19,999 bases of DNA, from NCBI GenBank assembly GCA_050694275.1, contig JBOGXF010000206.1, forward strand, positions 1 to 19,999, written 5' to 3'. Under the pieces are notes generated by a model. It did no database searches, had not been told where the DNA came from, and saw only the letters and a list, made by a program, of their open reading frames with translations. Made by a program: the position numbers and the translations under genes. The stretch comes from JBOGXF01 sp050694275 (GTDB lineage: Bacteria > Actinomycetota > CADDZG01 > WHSQ01). Each line of letters starts with the position of its first letter. The stretch's first letter is position 1. Shown one piece after another: positions 7,796 through 13,760 of the stretch.

Positions 7796-7845
7796 AATCT
7801 AGCCCAAAGGCCTGGGGCTCTGCCGGTGCCCCGATGGGCTACTTT
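7796..7845. promoter_or_regulatory. Divergent leaderless promoters for CBS and endonuclease IV genes
   Basis: AATCTA at 7796-7801 (TAGATT on the minus strand) is 8 nt before the CBS ATG. TACTTT at 7840-7845 is 7 nt before the endonuclease IV ATG at 7853. Between them, GGGGC (7814-7818) and GCCCC (7828-7832) form a short dyad of unknown meaning. No SD precedes either start. Confidence 0.5.
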
Positions 7846-7852
7846 CTGTCTC

Positions 7853-8602
7853 ATGCTCATCGGCGCGCACGTTCCGTCAGAGCGGCCGCTCGAGGAGGCC
7901 GAACGCGTCGGCGCGGAGTGCATCCAGATGTTCATCGGTAATCCTCAGGCGTGGAAGCAGCCCCCGCCGCGCGAGGACGCCGAGGAGTTGCGAGCGTCGA
8001 CGCTGCCCGTCTACGTGCACGCGCCCTACCTCATCAACGTCGCGTCTCCGAACAATCGCGTTCGCATCCCGTCGCGCAAGATCCTCGCCGGGATCATCGA
8101 GCGCGCAGCCGAGATCGACGCCGCCGGAGTCATAGTTCACGGGGGCCATGCCGAGGACGGCGTCGAGAAGGGGTTCGTGCGCTGGCGCAAGGTCTTCGAC
8201 GAGCTCGAAAGCCCCGTGCCGATCCTGGTCGAGAACACAGCTGGCGGCACGAACGCCATGACCCGCTATGTCGACAACCTCGCGCGGTTGTGGGAGGCGT
8301 TGTCGGATTGCGACGTCGGCTTCTGCTTCGACACTTGCCACGCCCACGCTGCGGGCGAAGACCTTTCCGATGTCGTTGAGAGAACGCTTCAGGCCGTGGG
8401 AAGAATCGACCTGTTGCACTGCAACAACTCGCGGGATGCCGCCGGGAGCGGAGCCGACAGGCACGCCAACTTCGCCGACGGGAAGATCGATCCCGAGGCA
8501 CTGCTCGCGATGGTCAACGCGGCCCGGGCAGACGTGGTGATCTGCGAAACGCCCTGGTCGAAGATGGAAGAAGACCTTGCCTGGCTCCGAGTGAAGCTTT
8601 AG
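7853..8602 (+). CDS. nfo: Endonuclease IV family AP endonuclease
   Basis: The 249-residue TIM-barrel protein belongs to the endonuclease IV family, which cleaves DNA 5' to abasic sites using three zinc ions. All nine metal ligands can be placed: His56, His96, Glu127, Asp160, His163, His189, Asp202, His204 and Glu232. Their spacing follows the E. coli enzyme closely (the 40-residue His-His and the D-x-H intervals are identical). The start IGAHVPSERPLEEA matches the family N-terminus. It is shorter than the E. coli protein (about 285 residues), mostly in loops. ATG 7853 has TACTTT 7 nt upstream and no SD. The stop overlaps the peroxiredoxin stop by 4 bp. Confidence 0.9.
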   Translation: MLIGAHVPSERPLEEAERVGAECIQMFIGNPQAWKQPPPREDAEELRASTLPVYVHAPYLINVASPNNRVRIPSRKILAGIIERAAEIDAAGVIVHGGHAEDGVEKGFVRWRKVFDELESPVPILVENTAGGTNAMTRYVDNLARLWEALSDCDVGFCFDTCHAHAAGEDLSDVVERTLQAVGRIDLLHCNNSRDAAGSGADRHANFADGKIDPEALLAMVNAARADVVICETPWSKMEEDLAWLRVKL

Positions 8603-9072
8603 GTGTCCGAGCCGACGCTGAGCGTTTCTCTCAGCGAGTCGACGTGCCCTTTGGAGCTCACCCCGTACTCGGCCCGCTCGATATCGCCGTTCTCGTCGAT
8701 CACGAAGGTCGACCGGATCACCCGGATGGGGATGCCGTCCCAATCGAGCCCCTCCGGCGCGAGGGTCTCGTAGGCAGTCGCCACCTTGATGTCCTCATCG
8801 ATCAGAAGCGGGAAGTCCAGGTTGTATTTCTCGGCGAAGGCGCGATGTGATTCGGCCCCCTGGGAGCTGATGCCAAGGATGAGATAACCAGCGTTGTCGA
8901 AATCCGTATGCGCATCGCGGAAGTCACACGACTCGCGCGTACACCCGGGCGTGTCGTCGACCGGATAGAAGTAGAGAATGACCTTCTGTCCCCTGAGGTC
9001 CGAAAGCTTCCAGGTCTTGTCGTGCTGATCCAGAAGCTCAAACTCGGGTGCCGCGTCTCCCGCCTTCAACAT
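8599..9072 (-). CDS. bcp: Peroxiredoxin, Bcp/PrxQ type
   Basis: The 157-residue thiol peroxidase reduces hydroperoxides with electrons from thioredoxin-type donors in the cytosol. The active-site motif PVDDTPGCTRESCDFRD (37-53) gives peroxidatic Cys44 and resolving Cys49 five residues later, the PrxQ arrangement. The catalytic Pro and Thr of PxxxTxxC are present. ATG 9072 has GGGAGG 6 nt upstream. It lies 16 nt downstream of the DUF2017 gene on the same strand, so clpS, DUF2017 and bcp probably form one operon linking protein quality control and oxidative defence. Confidence 0.95.
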   Translation of the reverse strand: MLKAGDAAPEFELLDQHDKTWKLSDLRGQKVILYFYPVDDTPGCTRESCDFRDAHTDFDNAGYLILGISSQGAESHRAFAEKYNLDFPLLIDEDIKVATAYETLAPEGLDWDGIPIRVIRSTFVIDENGDIERAEYGVSSKGHVDSLRETLSVGSDT

Positions 9073-9088
9073 GGGCCGCCTCCCTGTG

Positions 9089-9565
9089 CTAGCCGTTCAA
9101 TGCCTCGATCATCGATTCTTGCAGCCATCCGAGCCAGTGGAGGACGGCAAGCGTAGCCGCGCTCGGATCGTCCGGGTCGATCTCCGAGCTCATGGTCTCC
9201 TCGGTGACCCCGAGACGGGTTCCGATGGCGAGTCGCAGATCGGTCAGTGCGGCGAGCCACGCCTCGGCATCCTGCTCGGCGATCGAGGCGTCTACCGGGC
9301 CCCTCTCGCCCAACGTTCGCTCCATCGCCTGAAGCGCGCCGAGCTTTGACTGCCTGAGCTCGTCTCCGATGAGATCGGCAAACTTTTTGGAGTCCTCGGT
9401 CGATTCGTAGGCCTCGGGGAACAGCCGCTTCTGGACCGGGTCCTCCGGTCCTTCGTGGGCCAGCAGGGTCGCCATCTCGTCGATCAGGTCGCGCAGGACG
9501 GCGGCTTCCTGAGCGTCGAAGCTCGCCCGGACGGATCCCTTGGAATCCGAGGTAATGGCCGCCAT
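9089..9565 (-). CDS. DUF2017 family protein
   Basis: The 158-residue, mostly helical acidic protein matches the DUF2017 family, known from Actinomycetota next to clpS. Visible features are FDAQEAAVLRDLIDEMATLL near the N-terminus, a central DPVQKRLFPEAY segment (Pro, Arg and Phe are typical), and a C-terminal helix ATLAVLHWLGWLQESMIEAL. The function is unknown. ATG 9565 overlaps the clpS stop by one base (TGATG) and has no SD, so translation is probably coupled to clpS. In-frame upstream codons lie inside clpS and show no similarity. Confidence 0.85.
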   Translation of the reverse strand: MAAITSDSKGSVRASFDAQEAAVLRDLIDEMATLLAHEGPEDPVQKRLFPEAYESTEDSKKFADLIGDELRQSKLGALQAMERTLGERGPVDASIAEQDAEAWLAALTDLRLAIGTRLGVTEETMSSEIDPDDPSAATLAVLHWLGWLQESMIEALNG

Positions 9566-9867
9566 CAGTCGGTCTTGGCGATCGTCGCCCACAGGCCGTG
9601 GGCATGGAGCCTGAAGCAATCGAGCTCGGCCTTCTCGCGGGATCCGCTCGAGACGACGGCTCGCCCTCGGTGGTGGACGTCGAGCATGAGCTTGGTGGCC
9701 TTCTCCCTTGAGTAGCCGAACAACTTCTGGAACACCCACGTGACGTAGGACATGAGGTTGATGGGATCGTTCCAGACGATCACGAGCCAGGGCCGATCCA
9801 CCTCGGCCTGTTCGCCGGTTTCGCTCTCTTCGATCCGTTCCGGCGCGGTCGTCGGCTGCGCGGACAT
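9565..9867 (-). CDS. clpS: ATP-dependent Clp protease adaptor ClpS
   Basis: The 100-residue adaptor delivers N-degron substrates to ClpA/ClpC-ClpP. After a disordered N-terminal arm of about 25 residues comes VIVWNDPINLMSYV (29-42). Asn33 and Asp34, together with His65 in MLDVHHRGRAVV, correspond to the pocket residues that bind the destabilising N-terminal residue. The C-terminal part (EKAELDCFRLHAHGLWATI) matches the usual EQAE...L...GL pattern. I chose ATG 9867 because TAAAGT (9875-9880, minus strand) is 7 nt upstream, fitting a leaderless transcript; GTG 9876 is the alternative, three codons longer. Confidence 0.95.
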   Translation of the reverse strand: MSAQPTTAPERIEESETGEQAEVDRPWLVIVWNDPINLMSYVTWVFQKLFGYSREKATKLMLDVHHRGRAVVSSGSREKAELDCFRLHAHGLWATIAKTD

Positions 9868-9874
9868 GACCACC

Positions 9875-9880
9875 ACTTTA
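9875..9880 (-). promoter_or_regulatory. clpS: clpS -10 element (leaderless)
   Basis: The minus strand reads TAAAGT, then 7 nt, then the clpS ATG at 9867. No SD is seen. This matches the TANNNT-to-start spacing at the other SD-less genes in the window. Confidence 0.45.
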
Positions 9881-9899
9881 CGAAAATACGACCGCCCTC

Positions 9900-9942
9900 T
9901 TGACCGCGCGTTCCGAGTGTGAGGGGCATTGACCGCGCGTTC
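9900..9942 (+). repeat. Two 14-bp direct repeats between clpS and the sigma gene
   Basis: TTGACCGCGCGTTC occurs at 9900-9913 and exactly again at 9929-9942, 29 bp apart start to start. They sit in the 179-bp divergent region between clpS and the ECF sigma gene, a place where an activator or repressor could bind. Each copy begins with TTGACC, which resembles a -35 hexamer. Confidence 0.6.
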
Positions 9943-9975
9943 AACTGTTTGTGATCAAAAGATGTGCCAGCGCCC

Positions 9976-10000
9976 GTAACGAAGCTCCTTCCGGCGAGTC
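9976..10000 (+). promoter_or_regulatory. Possible ECF-type promoter upstream of the sigma gene
   Basis: GTAAC (9976-9980) and GTC (9998-10000) are separated by 17 nt, resembling the AAC...GTC pattern of many ECF-dependent promoters. If real, it would allow the sigma factor to drive its own operon. The motif is short and could be chance. Confidence 0.2.
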
Positions 10001-10046
10001 GGTACCTAAGGACAGTCCGATCGTTTGCGAGGAGGATACGCGACCT

Positions 10047-10613
10047 ATGGGAACGTCGACCGCCGACGCGCAACCGCTCGCGGCCGGCGACGACGTTCTT
10101 GCGGGGCGCGCGTCCGAGGACTTCGAGGCATTCGCCGAGCTCTACCGTCGCCACCACTGTCCGGTCTTTCGTTTCATCCGCTCTCACGTGAGAAACGAGG
10201 CGATCGCGGAGGACCTGACGGCGCAGGTCTTCTTCAAGGCGCTGCGGTCGGCACGCACCTATCGGGGTGAGGGAAGCTATCAGGCTTGGCTGTTCCGCAT
10301 CGCGCGCAACTCGGTTGCGACCTGGCGCCGGCGGGACGGCGCGGCGGTGGTGCTGGACTCGATCCCGGACGAGGAGGACCCGGCACCCTCTCCGCCGTCG
10401 CAGGTAATCGATCGAGAAGCGCGGCACCTCGTTTGGGGGACGGTTGCGGAACTGCCCGTGGCGCAGCGAGAGGTGGTCACCCTCAGATATCTGATGGATC
10501 TGTCCATCGAGGAGATCGCACGGGCGACGCGGCGCACCCGGGGCGCGGTCCGAATCCTTCTGCACCGTGCGCGAGCCAGGTTGCGCAAGTCACTCGAGAT
10601 GGAGGACGAGTGA
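10047..10613 (+). CDS. ECF-type RNA polymerase sigma factor
   Basis: The 188-residue protein has the two-domain layout of extracytoplasmic-function sigma factors. Region sigma2 (about 27-96) includes FAELYRRHHCPVFRFI, AEDLTAQVFFKAL and QAWLFRIARNSVATWRRR. A Pro/Asp/Glu-rich linker (about 100-122) follows, then sigma4 (about 132-183), with ELPVAQREVVTLRYLMDLS, an EEIARATRRTRGAV helix-turn-helix and LLHRARARLRKSL. ATG 10047 has AGGAGG at 10030-10035, 11 nt upstream. Its stop overlaps the GTG of fabD (GTGA), so it heads the fatty-acid operon. No anti-sigma gene lies in the window, which is unusual for an ECF gene. Confidence 0.9.
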   Translation: MGTSTADAQPLAAGDDVLAGRASEDFEAFAELYRRHHCPVFRFIRSHVRNEAIAEDLTAQVFFKALRSARTYRGEGSYQAWLFRIARNSVATWRRRDGAAVVLDSIPDEEDPAPSPPSQVIDREARHLVWGTVAELPVAQREVVTLRYLMDLSIEEIARATRRTRGAVRILLHRARARLRKSLEMEDE

Positions 10614-11482
10614 AGCTGGGCTTGTTTCCGGGCCAGGGCGTGCCGGCGGCCGTCGTGCGCGATGCGCTCGATCCCCGTAACGCTCTCGTGGGGCGGGCCG
10701 ATGACGTGCTCGGTTATTCCCTGCGCCGCCGGGTCGAGATCGCGGCGCGCCGCAAGGGGGCGCGGCTTCCCACCGACGTCGCGCAGCCGGCGATATTCGT
10801 AGCCGGCCTGGCCCGCTTCTTCGACGAGCGGCAAAACGGAGACAGCGTCGACATCATCGCGGGACACAGCCTCGGCGAGTACGCCGCGCTCGTGGCAGCA
10901 GACGCACTCTCGTTCGAGAGCGGGCTGCACCTCGTCGCGACCCGAGGAGAAGCGATGCACCAGGCGGCGCGCTCGGTGCGCGGGGGCATGACCGCATTGC
11001 TCTCGTTGTCGCTCGATCAGGTCCACGACATCGCGCGCGAGTGCGGAGTCGTCGTCGCCAACGACAACGCTCCGGGCCAGGCCGTCGTCTCCGGCGATGA
11101 AGACGGCCTCACGTGCGCCGCGCGCCGCGCTCGGCAGGCGGGAGGGCGAGCGGTGCTGCTCGAGGTCGAGGGTCCGTTTCACAGCGAGGCGATGGCACCC
11201 GCGGCCGATGCATTGCGCCACGCGCTGGACCACGCCGAGCTCCGAAGCCCCGCGATACCCGTTTGCTCCAACGTCACGGCTCGGCCCTACCGTGCGCCGG
11301 GAGAGATTCGCCGGCAACTGCTCGCCCAGTTGACGAGCCGCGTCCGTTTTCGCGAATCGCTCGAGTGGGCGTGGGCCGAGGGCGCGCGCGAGGCGCGCGA
11401 CTTCGGGCCCGGAGAGGTCGCGGCGGGCCTGGCACGCCGCACCTTCGCGGGGCTGGAGGCGGAGGCACCGGTCCATGCATGA
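10610..11482 (+). CDS. fabD: Malonyl-CoA:ACP transacylase FabD
   Basis: The 290-residue alpha/beta hydrolase-like enzyme loads malonyl groups from CoA onto ACP. It begins LGLFPGQG, the family N-terminus. The nucleophile is Ser87 in GHSLGEYAAL, Arg112 in the TRGEAMHQA segment is the malonyl-binding arginine, and His191 in GPFHSEAM is the catalytic base. The C-terminal DFGPGEV matches the usual E-x-GPG segment. GTG 10610 overlaps the sigma stop by 4 nt, with GGAGG (10601-10605) just upstream. It is slightly shorter than typical FabD (about 310), mostly in the N-terminal third. Confidence 0.93.
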   Translation: MKLGLFPGQGVPAAVVRDALDPRNALVGRADDVLGYSLRRRVEIAARRKGARLPTDVAQPAIFVAGLARFFDERQNGDSVDIIAGHSLGEYAALVAADALSFESGLHLVATRGEAMHQAARSVRGGMTALLSLSLDQVHDIARECGVVVANDNAPGQAVVSGDEDGLTCAARRARQAGGRAVLLEVEGPFHSEAMAPAADALRHALDHAELRSPAIPVCSNVTARPYRAPGEIRRQLLAQLTSRVRFRESLEWAWAEGAREARDFGPGEVAAGLARRTFAGLEAEAPVHA

Positions 11483-11774
11483 GGCCGTCATCTCCGGGCC
11501 GAAGGAACCGCAGTTCGGCGCGCCCGAGCACACCTCGATCCGCGAGCGCGTCGTCGTCTCCCCGTGCGACGGGCGGTTTCTTCCCCTTCCGCCGGAGACG
11601 TTCACCTCGGAGGGGGAATGGGTCGAGCCCGGCCAGGTCCTCGCAGAGATTCGCAGCGGCGGCGCGATCACTCCCGTCGTGTCCGTGTTTCGGGGTTGGG
11701 TGATGGGGATGCTTGCTCTCGACGGCCAGCCGGTCCACCGAGGCGAGGCGCTGTTCTGGATCTGGAGCGCCTGA
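11475..11774 (+). CDS. Biotin-carrier-like domain protein lacking the acceptor lysine
   Basis: The 99-residue protein aligns along residues 26-97 with the biotinyl domain of acetyl-CoA carboxylase carrier proteins. VVVSPCDGRFLP corresponds to VxSPMxGTF, then come EWVEPGQVLAEI, GWVMGMLALDGQPV (like GTVxxILVxxGQPV) and GEALFWI. In the place of the biotinylation motif EAMKM it has EIRSGGAITPV, and the only lysine in the protein is Lys10, outside the domain. It therefore cannot be biotinylated or lipoylated in the usual way. ATG 11475 overlaps the fabD stop by 8 nt, with GGAGG 9 nt upstream. fabH starts 2 nt after its stop, so it is firmly within the operon. Function unknown; a structural or regulatory role in the synthase is a guess. 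Confidence 0.75.
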   Translation: MHEAVISGPKEPQFGAPEHTSIRERVVVSPCDGRFLPLPPETFTSEGEWVEPGQVLAEIRSGGAITPVVSVFRGWVMGMLALDGQPVHRGEALFWIWSA

Positions 11775-11776
11775 CC

Positions 11777-12757
11777 ATGCCGGCGTCCATAACCGGATGG
11801 GGCACCGCCCTCCCCCCTCGCACGCTCACGAATGCCGATCTCGCGACCCGGCTTGGTGTCGACGAGGAGTGGATCGTGGAGCGCACCGGCATCCACGCCC
11901 GTCACGTCGCCAACGGCCAGACGACATCCACTCTGGCTGCGGCCGCGGGGGCCGAGGCGCTGGCGCGTGCCGAAGTGAATGCCGACGAGGTCGACGCGGT
12001 CATCGTCGCCACGGTGACGCCCGATTATCGTTTCCCCGCCGCCGCTTGCCTCGTTCAGTCCGCTCTGGGAGCGAGTCGCGCCGCGGCCTTTGATCTCAAC
12101 GCGGGCTGTGCCGGCTTTCTCTACGGGCTTGCTCAGGCGACGGCGATGATCGAATCGGGAGCCTGTCGTCGCGTCCTCATGTGCGGAGCCGATGTCTTGT
12201 CCGCGATCACCGACTACACGGACCCACGCAGCTGCATCCTGTTCGGCGACGGCGCCGGGGCGGTGCTCGTCGAGCGAGTCTCTGAGGGCGGCGGCCTCGG
12301 TCCGTTTCACCTGCGTTCCGACGGAGCCAGCCCGGAGTTGTTGTACGTCCCCAACGACACCGGCGTGATCTCGATGCACGGCCGCGAGGTCTACCGGCGC
12401 GCGGTCGATGCGATGGCTCGTTCGGTGGGCACCGTGCTGCGCGAGTCGGGGGCGACCATCGACGACGTCGACTTGCTCGTCGCGCATCAGGCGAACGCGC
12501 GGATCCTCGACGCCGTGGCCCAGCGTGTCGGGTTGCCTCCGGAAAAGGTCGTTATGAACATCGCGCGCTACGGGAACACCTCTGCCGCGTCGATCCCCCT
12601 TGCGCTCGCAGAGGCGATCGACACGGCGATGCTGCGGGACGGCGACCTCGTCGTGCTGGCAGCGTTCGGCGCGGGCTTCGCGTGGGGAGCGGGCATCGTT
12701 CGGTGGGGAGTCGGGGTCGGAGAGAACCTCACGCTCGTGGGTGAGGCCAGTGCCTGA
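11777..12757 (+). CDS. fabH: 3-oxoacyl-ACP synthase III FabH
   Basis: The 326-residue thiolase-fold enzyme condenses an acyl-CoA primer with malonyl-ACP to start fatty acid synthesis. The Cys-His-Asn triad is Cys111 (NAGCAGFLYG), His237 (LVAHQANARI) and Asn267 (RYGNTSAAS). EWIVERTGIHARH (31-43) is the conserved N-terminal motif, and LFGDGAGAVLVE (155-166) is also typical. The primer preference (acetyl or branched) cannot be told from the sequence. ATG 11777 lies 2 nt after the preceding stop, with GGAG at 11764-11767 as SD. The stop overlaps fabG by 8 nt. Confidence 0.95.
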   Translation: MPASITGWGTALPPRTLTNADLATRLGVDEEWIVERTGIHARHVANGQTTSTLAAAAGAEALARAEVNADEVDAVIVATVTPDYRFPAAACLVQSALGASRAAAFDLNAGCAGFLYGLAQATAMIESGACRRVLMCGADVLSAITDYTDPRSCILFGDGAGAVLVERVSEGGGLGPFHLRSDGASPELLYVPNDTGVISMHGREVYRRAVDAMARSVGTVLRESGATIDDVDLLVAHQANARILDAVAQRVGLPPEKVVMNIARYGNTSAASIPLALAEAIDTAMLRDGDLVVLAAFGAGFAWGAGIVRWGVGVGENLTLVGEASA

Positions 12758-13487
12758 GCAGGTTGCCCTCGTCACCGGCGGATCGCGCGGGATCGGTCGC
12801 GCCGTCGCGCTGAGCCTCGCTCGCTCGGGCTCGTCGGTAGCGGTCAGCTACCTTGACCGGGCCGACGACGCCAAGGAGACGGTGAAGCTTGTCGAAGAGA
12901 CCGGCGTCGACGGCATCTGTGTGCAGGCGGACGTCGGCGATCGGGCCGACGTCGAACGACTGTTCGCGGAGGTCGAGGGCGCGCTCGGTTCCGTTGAGGT
13001 TCTGGTCAACAACGCGGGGGTGCGAGCGGATGGGTTGGCCCTCAGGCTCTCCGACGAGTCGTGGGACGACGTGTTGCGAACCAATCTCTACGGCACCTTC
13101 GCGTGCTGCCGGCGGGCCCTCCGGCCGATGCTCAGATCCCGGTGGGGACGAATCGTCAACGTCGCGTCGGTGGCCGGGTTGCGCGGGAGCCGCGGGCAGA
13201 CCAACTACTCCGCGTCGAAGGCCGGGGTCATCGGTCTCACCAAGAGCCTTGCGCTCGAGGTCGGAGGAAGGGGGATCACGGTCAACGCGATCGCCCCCGG
13301 CCTCGTGACGACCGACCTGACGCTGAGCCTCGGCGAGGAGCGCCTCAAGGAGATCGCGTCGGCGATCCCGCAGAAGAGGGCGGCGACGCCCGAGGACATC
13401 GCCTCGGCGGTGAGCTTTCTCTGCGGTGACGACGCAAGCTACGTGACCGGGGAAGTGCTGGTGATCGACGGCGGAATGACCGCCTGA
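12750..13487 (+). CDS. fabG: 3-oxoacyl-ACP reductase FabG
   Basis: The 245-residue SDR carries out the NADPH-dependent ketoreduction step of fatty acid elongation. It has TGGSRGIG (9-16), NNAG (87-90), Asn112 (TNLYG), Ser140 (NVASVAG), Tyr153 and Lys157 (YSASK), and it ends with TGEVLVIDGGM, a canonical FabG C-terminus. The length is that of E. coli FabG. GTG 12750 was chosen because it gives the usual short N-terminus before VALVTGG; GTG 12741 in the same frame would add three residues. It overlaps fabH by 8 nt, which favours coupled translation. Confidence 0.94.
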   Translation: MPEQVALVTGGSRGIGRAVALSLARSGSSVAVSYLDRADDAKETVKLVEETGVDGICVQADVGDRADVERLFAEVEGALGSVEVLVNNAGVRADGLALRLSDESWDDVLRTNLYGTFACCRRALRPMLRSRWGRIVNVASVAGLRGSRGQTNYSASKAGVIGLTKSLALEVGGRGITVNAIAPGLVTTDLTLSLGEERLKEIASAIPQKRAATPEDIASAVSFLCGDDASYVTGEVLVIDGGMTA

Positions 13488-13504
13488 GAGAAAGGAGCAG
13501 TCGT

Positions 13505-13759
13505 ATGGCCGACAAACGAGACGAGATCCTCACCGGGATCAAGGAGCATCTGGCGACAAGGGGGATCGACCCGGGTTCGGTGACCTTTCAGGCCGACCTC
13601 GCGGACGACCTCGATCTCGACTCGCTCGACACCGTCGAGCTGACGCTGGGGCTGGAAGAGCGCTTCGGTATCGAGATCCCGGATTCGGATCTCGAGGACG
13701 TGCGGACGGTGTCGGACGCGGTCGACCTGATCGAGACCAAGCTTGCGGTCGGGGCGTAA
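13505..13759 (+). CDS. acpP: Acyl carrier protein
   Basis: The 84-residue acidic helical protein carries the growing acyl chain on a 4'-phosphopantetheine arm. The attachment site is Ser40 in DLDLDSLDTVEL; D-S-L-D is the standard motif. Helix II continues as ELTLGLEERFGIEIPDSD, and helix III is VRTVSDAVDLIETKL. ATG 13505 has AAAGGAG (13491-13497) 7 nt upstream, the best ribosome binding site in the operon. This fits the high demand for ACP relative to the enzymes around it. Confidence 0.97.
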   Translation: MADKRDEILTGIKEHLATRGIDPGSVTFQADLADDLDLDSLDTVELTLGLEERFGIEIPDSDLEDVRTVSDAVDLIETKLAVGA

Positions 13760-13760
13760 C

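Noticed and set aside
10280..12775. 831-codon open frame on the minus strand opposite the sigma-fabD-fabH region
   Set aside because: It is antisense to well-supported genes with intact catalytic motifs, its product is Arg/Asp/Gly-rich with no recognisable domain, and long antisense frames are expected at this GC content.
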